Shown: in pieces, positions 33,789 to 41,950 of the stretch | Numbering within the stretch: position 1 is the first letter of the stretch | Layout: every line of letters starts with the position of its first letter | NCBI GenBank assembly: GCA_002314875.1 | Contig: DCHS01000005.1 | Location: 6,635 to 70,634 of the forward strand | DNA from: Prevotellaceae bacterium UBA1746 | GTDB lineage: Bacteria > Bacteroidota > Bacteroidia > Bacteroidales > Bacteroidaceae | Direction of reading: 5' to 3' | DNA length: 64,000 bases | The notes under the pieces: model-generated | Told to the model about the DNA's origin: nothing | Database searches by the model: none | The model's input: the letters and a program-made list of their open reading frames with translations, nothing else | Translations under genes and position numbers: made by a program

Positions 33789-34538
33789 ATGAAAACTAAG
33801 AAACTTGCAGCGATCGCTTTCGCTTTACTCGCCACCTTTGGTGCTAACGCAATGGCTAATGATAATGTAAAATATGAGTTCGAAACCTTCAGTGGTAAGA
33901 ATGTCTCCATCTGCAATACAAACATCTGCTACCAGCAGAGCGTGGAAAATGTTCTGGAGTCTCAAGTCGTTCCCGCTGATGCTGAGGTGATTGCACCGGG
34001 AAGAGATTTCGTGTATCTTGAAAATGCAAACTATTATTTTGTTCAGGATGCTGCACACTCACTTCTCACCGTTGCACGCAAGAATATGTATACGGAAACT
34101 GCTATTCTCGGCAACACTTTCATGCTGAGTTATATGAGTCCTTCTTTCACCAAGTTTGTTGATTCAAAGTCTGTTATACTTTCATACACCAGAAAAGACA
34201 TTCAGGCTGCAGGCAGCAATTTTGCAATGTTCACCATGGTCGATGAACCTTCATCCAAGACTTATCTTGAGCGTAAAGTGACCGAGATGGGCGGTGCAAA
34301 GGAGAACATCATCGCGACATCAATGAGTGGCGTAAAGGGTATGGCCTACACCTATCAAACTATCAGCGAATCAAAAGAAAGTGGTCTCAAGGTCGTTTCC
34401 GTACTTTATGCAGTGCCTTGTGGACAGAAGACGGTTGAGATTGAAGTGGTAAGAACCGTAGGTCCGGACGATGGCACAGAATATGCCATTGATGCCGATT
34501 TCGAACACCTGTTCCAGTCCTTCCTCACCTTGAAATAA
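33789..34538 (+). CDS. Secreted protein of unknown function
   Basis: A 249-residue protein with a signal peptide (KLAAIAFALLATFGANAMA). I do not recognise the family. The mature part mixes beta-strand and helix patterns, contains three cysteines (in SICNTNICYQQ and PCGQ), and ends with a short helix (DFEHLFQSFLTLK) without a T9SS-like tail or lipobox, so a soluble periplasmic or secreted protein is likely. It is monocistronic, with its own promoter and a convergent hairpin downstream. Confidence 0.7.
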   Translation: MKTKKLAAIAFALLATFGANAMANDNVKYEFETFSGKNVSICNTNICYQQSVENVLESQVVPADAEVIAPGRDFVYLENANYYFVQDAAHSLLTVARKNMYTETAILGNTFMLSYMSPSFTKFVDSKSVILSYTRKDIQAAGSNFAMFTMVDEPSSKTYLERKVTEMGGAKENIIATSMSGVKGMAYTYQTISESKESGLKVVSVLYAVPCGQKTVEIEVVRTVGPDDGTEYAIDADFEHLFQSFLTLK

Positions 34539-34583
34539 AGAAGGACTCATTGAACGGAAAAACGTGAGGATGCCAAACATAAA

Positions 34584-34641
34584 TTGCCCCATTAACTGAT
34601 TGAGCGAGCATAGTTACTCATTATTTCAGTTAATGGGGCAA
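34584..34641. terminator. Long-stem hairpin between convergent genes
   Basis: A perfect 16-bp stem TTGCCCCATTAACTGA / TCAGTTAATGGGGCAA around a 26-base loop separates two convergent genes. There is no strong T-tract on either side, so its role as terminator is inferred from position. Confidence 0.5.
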
Positions 34642-34684
34642 GCGTATTGTAAATGAGATAATACTATCTACCGTTGTTCAATGT

Positions 34685-35308
34685 TCATTTCTTCTTTTTC
34701 TCCTTACCTCTCTCGTCTATTACCTTATATTTGGAGTACTTGGATTTGTCGAAATTCAGTAAGCTCTTGTCGGTGAGTCTGGTCAGGTTGGAACATGAAG
34801 ATGTCATGGTGAACAAGCCCTTACCCATCTTCAGGCGTACAGGCATAAAGGTCTTCTTGTCAATATCAAGTTCCATAGGAAGACCACATGTCTTGTAGGT
34901 TATGACATACTGCGTTTTTTCAGTCTTCATCTTAAGATCTGTCACTTCCTCCTCCTTGATTCTCTCAGCGTCCAGAAGCATTGGTGCAATACCGACTGGA
35001 TTTAGATATAGAAAGTCCTTACGACCATCCTTAATTGTCAGGGTTTTTCCATTTTCATCTATCTTGTAAACTATGTTCTTGCTGACCCAAGAACTTCCCT
35101 CTTCATGAGCATTGTATAGCGTCAATCCGTCTGTGGCAAAGTCATAAGTTCCCCCCTTTCCCGCCGACTTCATGGTAAGCTTGCCTTTAATTCCGGCCTT
35201 TAAGGAGACGGCTTTGTCTGACTTTTCCAGCACTTGCTTCACATTAAGTTGTGCACTTACCGACATAACGAATGTCAGCATCACTAAAAGAGTAAATATC
35301 TTTTTCAT
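34685..35308 (-). CDS. LolA-like outer-membrane lipoprotein carrier family protein
   Basis: A 207-residue exported protein (signal MKKIFTLLVMLTFVMSVSAQ). The mature part has the LolA-like pattern of an open beta-barrel: KQVLEKSDKAVSLKAGIKG at the start and repeated strands such as YVITYKTCGLPMELDIDKKT. It ends YKVIDERGKEKKKK. A paralogue with the same start (AQLxxxQ) and the same end (YKIIDERKKNTSKKK) is at 51871-52497. A periplasmic role in binding lipid or lipoprotein is the family expectation, but no target is known. It lies 58 bases downstream of the dehydrogenase gene and may share its transcript. Confidence 0.72.
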   Translation of the reverse strand: MKKIFTLLVMLTFVMSVSAQLNVKQVLEKSDKAVSLKAGIKGKLTMKSAGKGGTYDFATDGLTLYNAHEEGSSWVSKNIVYKIDENGKTLTIKDGRKDFLYLNPVGIAPMLLDAERIKEEEVTDLKMKTEKTQYVITYKTCGLPMELDIDKKTFMPVRLKMGKGLFTMTSSCSNLTRLTDKSLLNFDKSKYSKYKVIDERGKEKKKK

Positions 35309-35366
35309 AATTAAAATCTTTTGAAAATCTAAGAATAATCTACTTACGAACCTTCAATAGTTGAGA

Positions 35367-36335
35367 TTATAAAGTATTGCTGATTGCAATGCTGGTCTTA
35401 ACGGTGGCAACCGAAGCATCGAATTTCTGCTGGTCCTCTTCCATGAGATCGAGTTCGATGATGCTATGCACACCCTCGGCACTGATGATGCACGGCACGC
35501 TGATGAAGACATCATGATGGCCATATTCACCATCGAGGTGAACGGAGCATACATGCATCGTGTACTCATCTTTGATGATAGAACGAGCGATGCCAATGGC
35601 GGCAGAAGCTACGCCGTAGCAGGTGTGTCCCAGATATTTGGCAATTTCCCATCCTGCATTCTTGACCTTGCCAAGCAGATGCTCAGAGAGCGTTGTATAG
35701 TCAATATCTCCGGCGTTCTTGAGGTACTCGTCGGGATATTCTTTGACCAATATTTCAAGCGGTTTTCCCGCAATGTAGATTTTACTCCAAGGAATGAACT
35801 GCGAGTCGCCATGTTCACCCATTGAGAAAGCCACGATGCTGCGAGGGTCGATGCCTGACATCTGTGAAAGATAACTGCGGAGACGTGCCGAGTCAAGCGC
35901 CGTTCCCGTGCCGATGACATGTGAAGCGGGAAGTCCTGACAAGCGGTGAATGTAGTGTGTCATGGCGTCAACGGGATTGGTCAGCACAATCATGTGGCCC
36001 TTGAAACCCGATGCCATAATCTGCTCAACGAATGGGCGGACCATGTTGCAAGAGTCGGTCAAAATCAGTGTGCGGTCCGGCGTTTTGGGATATCCACCCA
36101 AACAGAACATGACGATGTCAGCATCGTGGCAATCGCTCGGATCACCGGCATAAACACGCATGTTGCGACCCATATAGTCGATGCTATGACAAAGGTCGAG
36201 TGCCAAGCCCTGCGCCTTGTCCTTGTTACGATTAATCAAGATAAGTTCTTTGCACAAACCCTGGTTCACAAGACCGTATGCAACGGCAGAGCCGACATTG
36301 CCCACGCCAACAACGGCAATTTTCGTATTATCCAT
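35367..36335 (-). CDS. Lactate/malate dehydrogenase family protein
   Basis: A 322-residue cytoplasmic NAD(P)-dependent dehydrogenase. Visible motifs are the Rossmann GVGNVGSA at residues 10-17, TNPVDAMTH, the substrate-loop TGTALDSARLR, and the catalytic histidine in GEHGDSQF. The acidic residue that normally ends the second strand and contacts the NAD ribose is replaced (ILINRN rather than a VD- or ID-type ending). The active-site loop GGYPKTPDR is unlike both standard LDH (N-Q-K-P-G) and MDH (R-x-x-G-M). It therefore catalyses a 2-hydroxyacid/2-ketoacid reaction, most likely lactate/pyruvate, with possibly altered cofactor or substrate preference. Confidence 0.85.
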   Translation of the reverse strand: MDNTKIAVVGVGNVGSAVAYGLVNQGLCKELILINRNKDKAQGLALDLCHSIDYMGRNMRVYAGDPSDCHDADIVMFCLGGYPKTPDRTLILTDSCNMVRPFVEQIMASGFKGHMIVLTNPVDAMTHYIHRLSGLPASHVIGTGTALDSARLRSYLSQMSGIDPRSIVAFSMGEHGDSQFIPWSKIYIAGKPLEILVKEYPDEYLKNAGDIDYTTLSEHLLGKVKNAGWEIAKYLGHTCYGVASAAIGIARSIIKDEYTMHVCSVHLDGEYGHHDVFISVPCIISAEGVHSIIELDLMEEDQQKFDASVATVKTSIAISNTL

Positions 36336-36705
36336 ATTATTATTGAATACGCAGCATTGTTTCCATAGTTTTTGATATCCTGAGCATAAAGGGTTTTGTC
36401 AGCAAAACGGCAAAGCCGAGAGCCCGGTAATTTATTTGCAAATATTCTCTGAGCCACGTGCTGCGAAACTGTTAACTTAAGAAAACATTTGCAAGATGGG
36501 GCAAAGTTACGAATTTATTCTCCAACTCCCACACCCTTTTGACATTTTTTATTGATAAACTCAAAAACAACCTTTATATTCTCTTTATCCAGCGCAATAT
36601 ACTCTATGGAGCCAGTCAGCTTTTCCACGTTAGGGTGGTTATAATGAAATTAATTTATTTTCTAAAATTTACTTCTAAAAACCAACTCGTACCGCGTTTT
36701 TTTCT
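36336..36705. other. Divergent intergenic region
   Basis: No credible gene was found. A minus-strand -7 box (TAACTTTG, 36502-36509) could serve the dehydrogenase with a leader of about 160 bases. The remainder is A/T-rich and leads into the GH95 promoter. Confidence 0.45.
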
Positions 36706-36713
36706 TAACTTTG
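36706..36713 (+). promoter_or_regulatory. -7 box (TAACTTTG) for the GH95 gene
   Basis: TAACTTTG in the context TTTTTTCT-TAACTTTGCCGAAAA lies about 85 bases before the ATG at 36799. Confidence 0.6.
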
Positions 36714-36798
36714 CCGAAAATTCAATATTACTCTTTATCTCAAATGAATTTAGAAGAAAACCACTCTTTCGCAAATTCTTGAAAAATATAAATCAACT

Positions 36799-39270
36799 AT
36801 GAAGCACTATTGGAAAACGCTATCTGCAGGAATCGTTACTTTGCTGATGATGCTCGGAGTTCTTCCGGCATCCGCTGACAACAACCAACGCCTCTGGTAT
36901 GACCGTCCGGCAAAAATCTGGCTCGAGGCACTTCCCCTCGGCAACAGTTCTCTAGGCGCCATGGTATTCGGAAAGACCGATGTTGAGGAAATACAACTCA
37001 ACGAAGAGACTTTCTGGAGTGGTGGTCCTCATAACAACAATAGTGAAACCTCCATCTACTATCTCAATGAGGTGCGCAACCTGATTCTTGACGGTCACGA
37101 AGATATCGCCGAGGAACTCGTGAATCGTGAATTCATCAAAGGCCCCCATGGCATGAAATATCTCACTATGGGTTCGCTCCGTCTGAACTTTGGCCATAAA
37201 GAAGTCAAGAACTACCAGCGCGAACTCGATTTGACAAAGGCGGTGAATACCACGTCCTACACTTGCAACGGTGTGAAATATGTTCGCCAAGCCTTTGCTT
37301 CATTGGCAGACGGTGTCATCGTGGTGAAAATCACCGCAAGCAAAAAAGGAGCCTTGTCCTTCGTACTTTCGCAAGATTGCCAACTGCCGATTTCCACGGT
37401 TGCAACTGCTGCAAACCAAGGAAAAGCACAGAGCAAAGGCATTCTTGACGCTACCATTGAAGGCGTTGAACTTGAAGGGGTTAAAGCCGCTCTGAAAGCA
37501 AGATGCAGAACGGAAGTAAGATGCGACGGAAAGGTTTCTGCTACAGACAATACCTTGTCCATCGAGCAGGCCACCGAAGCCGTACTGTATATCTCCGCTG
37601 CCACCAACTATGTGAATTATCACGATGTTAGCGGTGATGCTGATGGCAAGAACCAACAACTCATTGCGGCTGCAGCAGGACAAAAATATCAGACGCTCCT
37701 CAAGCGCCATATTGATCGCTACCAGCAGCAGTATGACCGTGTAAAACTCAACATTGCCGGTAATGAAAACGCAGCATTGCCCACCGATCAGCGTCTGGAT
37801 AAATTCTATGGCAGCAAAGATATGGGCATGGTCTGCCTGCTGTTCAATTTCGGACGTTATCTTCTTATCTCTTCCTCACAACCCGGAGGTCAGCCCACCA
37901 ATCTTCAGGGTATCTGGAATGATAAGGTTGATGCACCCTGGGACTCCAAGTACACCATCAACATCAATACGGAGATGAACTACTGGCCTTCCGAGGTCTG
38001 CAACCTCACAGAGACCACAGAACCGCTGTTCTCCATGCTCAAAGACCTCAGTGTGACGGGCAAGGAGACCGCCCGGAAGATGTATGGCTGCAATGGATGG
38101 GTGGCCCATCACAATACGGACCTCTGGCGTATCGCCGGTCCCGTTGACGGTTGCGCATGGGGTATGTTCCCCAATGGCGGTGCGTGGTTGGCAACGCATC
38201 TTTGGCAACATTATCTCTATACCCTCGACAAGGATTTTCTCTACGAATACTACCCTGTCATCAAGGGGGCTTCGGACTTTTATCTGGACTTCCTCATCGA
38301 GCGCGACGGGGAACTTCTCCTTGTTCCCAGTGTTTCGCCAGAACATGGTGGCGTGGGAAAACCTTGTGAACTGACAGCATCCTGTACCATGGACAACCAG
38401 ATTGTCCATGATGCACTTTTGCAGACAAAACTGGCAACAGAGGTTATATTGAATTATGAACCTCTTGATAGGCAAGAATTCACTGAGATGCAGACTACCA
38501 TTCGCAAAATCGATGCAGCATTGGCAAAACTCCCCAAGATGAAGGTCGGTCAGTATGGCCAGCTCCAGGAATGGCGTGAAGATATCGATGATCCCGATGA
38601 CGAGCATCGTCACATCTCCCATCTCTATGGTCTATATCCTTCTGACCAGATTTCTGCTTTCAATACCCCGGAACTATGGAAAGCGGCTGGTGTGACGCTC
38701 CGTCAACGTGGTGACCAGGCAACAGGCTGGAGTCTGGGTTGGAAAACGAACTTCTGGGCGCACATGCTCGATGGCAACCATGCCTTTACCATCATCTCAA
38801 ATATGCTGCGTTTGCTCCCCAGCGAGAGCGAAGAGGATACCGACAACTATCCTGACGGCCGTACCTTCCCGAATATGTTCGATGCCCATCCTCCATTCCA
38901 GATTGACGGTAATTTCGGTGTTACCGCCGGCATCGCCGAAATGCTGATGCAGAGCGAGATGGCTGCAGATCACGACCTCAATGCACCCTTCTTCATCACC
39001 CTTCTACCCGCTTTGCCTGACGCATGGATAAGTGGCAGTGTATCAGGACTGAAAGCCCGTGGTGGTTATACTGTTGATATAACCTGGAAGGACGGCAAAC
39101 TGTCCTCTGCAACCATCCTTCCGCAGAAAGACGGAACGCTTCTCCTCCGTTCCCGTACCCCCTTAACGCAGGGCACACTCGTCAAGGAATACCCCACCCT
39201 CGGCTTCTACGAATACCAGTTTGATGTCACCGCAGGAAAAGAATTAAGAATTACTACATTTACAATTTAG
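36799..39270 (+). CDS. GH95 alpha-L-fucosidase (or alpha-L-galactosidase)
   Basis: An 823-residue secreted enzyme (signal ending LPASA). It has the full GH95 order: N-terminal beta domain (LWYDRPAKIWLEALPLGNSSLG, VEEIQLNEETFWSGGP), linker helices, and the (alpha/alpha)6 barrel with SSQPGGQPTNLQGIWND. The pair of asparagine/polar residues in HHNTDLWR (Asn439) and the Asp703 in FQIDGNFGV match the catalytic apparatus of the family. It removes terminal alpha-1,2-linked fucose or galactose from plant or host glycans. Length is typical. It stands alone, convergent to the GH89 gene, so a shared transcript is excluded, but both could act on the same decorated glycans. Confidence 0.93.
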   Translation: MKHYWKTLSAGIVTLLMMLGVLPASADNNQRLWYDRPAKIWLEALPLGNSSLGAMVFGKTDVEEIQLNEETFWSGGPHNNNSETSIYYLNEVRNLILDGHEDIAEELVNREFIKGPHGMKYLTMGSLRLNFGHKEVKNYQRELDLTKAVNTTSYTCNGVKYVRQAFASLADGVIVVKITASKKGALSFVLSQDCQLPISTVATAANQGKAQSKGILDATIEGVELEGVKAALKARCRTEVRCDGKVSATDNTLSIEQATEAVLYISAATNYVNYHDVSGDADGKNQQLIAAAAGQKYQTLLKRHIDRYQQQYDRVKLNIAGNENAALPTDQRLDKFYGSKDMGMVCLLFNFGRYLLISSSQPGGQPTNLQGIWNDKVDAPWDSKYTININTEMNYWPSEVCNLTETTEPLFSMLKDLSVTGKETARKMYGCNGWVAHHNTDLWRIAGPVDGCAWGMFPNGGAWLATHLWQHYLYTLDKDFLYEYYPVIKGASDFYLDFLIERDGELLLVPSVSPEHGGVGKPCELTASCTMDNQIVHDALLQTKLATEVILNYEPLDRQEFTEMQTTIRKIDAALAKLPKMKVGQYGQLQEWREDIDDPDDEHRHISHLYGLYPSDQISAFNTPELWKAAGVTLRQRGDQATGWSLGWKTNFWAHMLDGNHAFTIISNMLRLLPSESEEDTDNYPDGRTFPNMFDAHPPFQIDGNFGVTAGIAEMLMQSEMAADHDLNAPFFITLLPALPDAWISGSVSGLKARGGYTVDITWKDGKLSSATILPQKDGTLLLRSRTPLTQGTLVKEYPTLGFYEYQFDVTAGKELRITTFTI

Positions 39271-39386
39271 AGATTTACAATTTAGGGTACTACCAAAACC
39301 ATTATAAACCCTATAAACCTTTGAACCGAGGCGAAGCCCCTTGAACCAAGGCTCCGCCTTATAAACCATAATAAACCTTCTAAACC
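39271..39386. repeat. Short spacer with TTTACAATTT and TATAAACC repeats
   Basis: ATTTACAATTTAGAGATTTACAATTT at the gene end (from 39259) resembles 46064-46090. CTATAAACCTTT and its neighbours (39293-39385) resemble, in the opposite orientation, AAAGGTTTATAGAGTTTATA near 44965. A 13-bp near-palindrome GGCGAAGCC/GGCTCCGCC lies at 39331-39360. Confidence 0.5.
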
Positions 39387-41474
39387 CTACTTCTGTGTAA
39401 ACGCGTTGGCAAACTGCCAAAGCTCATCGTCAATGCCTTCGAAGGGCTTTCCTTCGTCGAAGGCCTTCAGTACAGCGTCGAAGAACATCTCCCAGCGGGG
39501 ACGGTAGTAATCTTTGACAAGACCGTCATAGTCACGCGCTGCATAATCCACCAGACACGGACTATCGCCCCAAACCGTGATGAGGGTTTTGGCGTTCTTC
39601 TCATAATAAGCCTTCTCTTCATTGGTGTCACCCCAACTGCGTGCGTCATCAATCCATTTCTGCAACGAATATTCCTTGCGGGATGAGAGGATAGGCATCA
39701 GTTCGTCGTACAAATGGAGGAAAGCCTCCTTTGCTGCCACCATATCTGCGCGGTCCTTCTTATTATATGCGGCAACGAAACGATTCAGAAGGGGCAAAGA
39801 TCTGTTACAGATGACCTGGCGTTTGATGTCTGCGCAGTCAAAGGCAAAACTCTGGGTATCGCCCTTGACAGTCTTCAGCATCTCCGCCGCCTTCTCCATA
39901 TTCTCCGTTGAATAGCCCTCATGATTGTCGGTGGTCCAGTTGCCACCATATTCCATCGTCGGCTTCACCTTAAGCGGATTGGCAACATCGACCAGATGAT
40001 GCGGCAATCGCACGCTGTCATCCATATAATGCCAGTAGTTGCGGAACTGCTGGTCTATTCTGCCTAAGTGACGGTCGGCAATGTTGTCAAGGTATGCGTC
40101 AGGACTTTGTTTGTGATCCCAGGCGCGTGACATCCAATGTTCGTAGAAAGGTTCATTCACACCGAAGCCTTCGAGTGTCGAACCAATACCTACGAGTCCG
40201 CTGCCACCATTCTGATAGGCATCGTTGATGACAGCATCGTTGTGGTGGATATTTCCTTCTATCACCGTTGCACCACCGAAGTTGCCGATAAAGCAGATGA
40301 TGTAGTCCTGGCCATAGAAATTGTTCGTCTCTTTCCAGAAAGGACGATAGTCGATTTCGTAATCAAGCATCGTCAACTTTCCTTTGGGAACGGCCGTCAG
40401 ATAGGCTTTCATATTCTCCGGGGTCCACTTCTCGTTCTGCAGGAACCATCCCATCTGCACCCAGTTGGCATCCTTGTCAGCGGCAGCGAGCGTCTGGTAC
40501 AATCCACGACTTATAGCAGCCAAATTTTCGGGCGTCCATGTTGGGGGCTCAACCTCATTAAAACAGTCGATACTGTAATAGTGGTCCGTACCGTACATTT
40601 CGGTCTGTGTCTCAATGAAGAGTTTCTGGATTTTTGTAAAGTTCGGATCGTTAGGATTCAAAAAGGTACAACCATATTTTTCATCAAAACAGCACCACCC
40701 ATTGACAGGAGTCGTCTGGAGCTTTTCGCCCATCGCAGCAGCCAGGTCGCTGGGAATGTGACCGGAGAAACCCGGCAAAACAGGGTGCATATTCAGCTGG
40801 CGTTCACGGGCAAGAATACGTTTCTGAAGTTCCGCCTGACCATCAATCCATTTTTGGGGAAGGGGACCTTGCCAGCGGTCGATATTATTCATTCTGTGCC
40901 AGGGAAGATGACCGGGACCAGAGAAGAAGGAACGTATCTGTTCATCCGTCATGCCCAACTGCCTATAGACTTTCTGATAAACTGCCTCTTCGCCATTCAT
41001 TGCCAGAGGCATATTCACGCCGTTCAGCGCCATCCAGTCAATAAAGTGCTCCCACTGCTCCCATTTCCAGAAAGCCAGGGTATAGCCATAGGTACAATAG
41101 TTGAGGAAGAAACGGTGAGGGAGCAGCGCCTTTACACGTTGTTTCTCAGGGACTAATGGCATTGTTGCCGGCAGTTCCACAGGATTGTAGTCGTACCAGC
41201 TGACTTGTGAGAGGCAATATTTTTGCAGGTATTGGTTTAAGCCCACGGCCATGGAATTGGCATTATTGCCACGAATCACCACCTTGCCGTTTACCGTCTC
41301 CAGTTCATAGACATCAAGGGTATCATCGACAAGACGTTCAAAGCGTACGACATCAGCCTTGTCTCCCATAATGCGATGGGCAAGGCCTTCAGCTGTTTCC
41401 ACTTCCTGATCTACTGTTCCGCAAGCAGCAAACAGTACGCTTGCCACTCCAATGAAAAACTTAATCCAATTCAT
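39387..41474 (-). CDS. GH89 alpha-N-acetylglucosaminidase lipoprotein
   Basis: A 695-residue lipoprotein (lipobox LFAAC). It has the NAGLU/GH89 pattern: N-terminal alpha/beta domain, then YCTYGYTLAFWKWEQWEHFIDWMALNGVN, WHRMNNIDRW, LPGFSGHIP, the catalytic glutamate in DCFNEVEPP (about residue 305) and the second in NEPFYEHWM (about residue 445). The enzyme releases terminal alpha-linked N-acetylglucosamine, known from gastric mucin and heparan-type glycans. Anchoring at the cell surface or outer membrane is expected. Its start overlaps a possible 44-residue upstream frame by 14 bases. Confidence 0.92.
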   Translation of the reverse strand: MNWIKFFIGVASVLFAACGTVDQEVETAEGLAHRIMGDKADVVRFERLVDDTLDVYELETVNGKVVIRGNNANSMAVGLNQYLQKYCLSQVSWYDYNPVELPATMPLVPEKQRVKALLPHRFFLNYCTYGYTLAFWKWEQWEHFIDWMALNGVNMPLAMNGEEAVYQKVYRQLGMTDEQIRSFFSGPGHLPWHRMNNIDRWQGPLPQKWIDGQAELQKRILARERQLNMHPVLPGFSGHIPSDLAAAMGEKLQTTPVNGWCCFDEKYGCTFLNPNDPNFTKIQKLFIETQTEMYGTDHYYSIDCFNEVEPPTWTPENLAAISRGLYQTLAAADKDANWVQMGWFLQNEKWTPENMKAYLTAVPKGKLTMLDYEIDYRPFWKETNNFYGQDYIICFIGNFGGATVIEGNIHHNDAVINDAYQNGGSGLVGIGSTLEGFGVNEPFYEHWMSRAWDHKQSPDAYLDNIADRHLGRIDQQFRNYWHYMDDSVRLPHHLVDVANPLKVKPTMEYGGNWTTDNHEGYSTENMEKAAEMLKTVKGDTQSFAFDCADIKRQVICNRSLPLLNRFVAAYNKKDRADMVAAKEAFLHLYDELMPILSSRKEYSLQKWIDDARSWGDTNEEKAYYEKNAKTLITVWGDSPCLVDYAARDYDGLVKDYYRPRWEMFFDAVLKAFDEGKPFEGIDDELWQFANAFTQK

Positions 41475-41595
41475 ATTCTCTTATTTTTTCTTCGCCCAGG
41501 TATTCTTTTCCCAAGAGGAGAATAACTGGCAACGCGATGAACACTACGTCAACAACATTGGTAATAGCCATACCAAGATTGGGAAATAACAACAT
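41461..41595 (-). CDS. Possible small membrane peptide or transporter remnant
   Basis: A 44-codon frame that starts MLLFPNLGMAITNVVDVVFI, continues as one transmembrane helix (ALPVILLLG) and ends in a charged tail (KEYLGEEKIREYELD). Its stop lies 14 bases inside the GH89 gene, in another frame. It could be a small protein translationally coupled to GH89, or the C-terminal stub of a deleted sugar transporter. No database family is recognised and no ribosome-binding evidence decides. Confidence 0.35.
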   Translation of the reverse strand: MLLFPNLGMAITNVVDVVFIALPVILLLGKEYLGEEKIREYELD

Positions 41596-41613
41596 AGACT
41601 ATGGTTTTATAGG

Positions 41614-41950
41614 TTTTTTGTGTATTTTCGTGCCTTCTGTGGTCGAATAATTGAACACGAAAGACTCAGAAGGACACAAAAGATCATGGATTTAAGTTTC
41701 GGTTGTCCCTAAGTAGTTGTTTTTTCTTTTATCAAGAATTTGTGATTTAGTGATTACTATGCAGGAGATATGGAATTTTATAAGAATTTGCATGAACTGT
41801 AGGCCGCATGGTCTCTAATTCTTACCAATTCGTACCTTTATTGCCGCATGGATTATTCTCAAATTCACAAATTCTTGATAAATAAGAACTACCGAAAATT
41901 GTGTTATAGATAAACCTTTTGTGTTATTCCGTGCCTTCTGTGGTCAAATA
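41614..41950. repeat. CACGAAA/TTTCGTG repeat locus interrupted by a foldback element
   Basis: A right arm (41614-41650), a left arm (41654-41683) and a second right arm (41911-41943) of the dispersed repeat are present. Between the left arm and the second right arm about 200 bp are inserted relative to the uninterrupted copy at 31543-31625. Confidence 0.65.
41697..41900. mobile_element. Foldback (MITE-like) element, about 200 bp
   Basis: A 17-bp perfect inverted repeat TTATCAAGAATTTGTGA (41729-41745) and TCACAAATTCTTGATAA (41865-41881) is flanked by weaker outer arms (TTTCGGTTGT at 41698, ACTACCGAAAA at 41888). Inner complementary segments (TAAGAATT near 41777 / AATTCTTA near 41817) extend the foldback. 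It has no coding capacity. A solo arm, CACAAATTCTTGATAA, is at 52503-52518. Confidence 0.55.

Noticed and set aside
36539..36802. Short frame ending at the GH95 start
   Set aside because: It covers the GH95 promoter, is A/T-rich and phenylalanine-rich in the way non-coding DNA gives, and has no motif.
40137..41156. Plus-strand open frame of about 340 codons opposite GH89
   Set aside because: GH89 motifs and lipobox on the minus strand are clear; the antisense product has no signal, domain or promoter.
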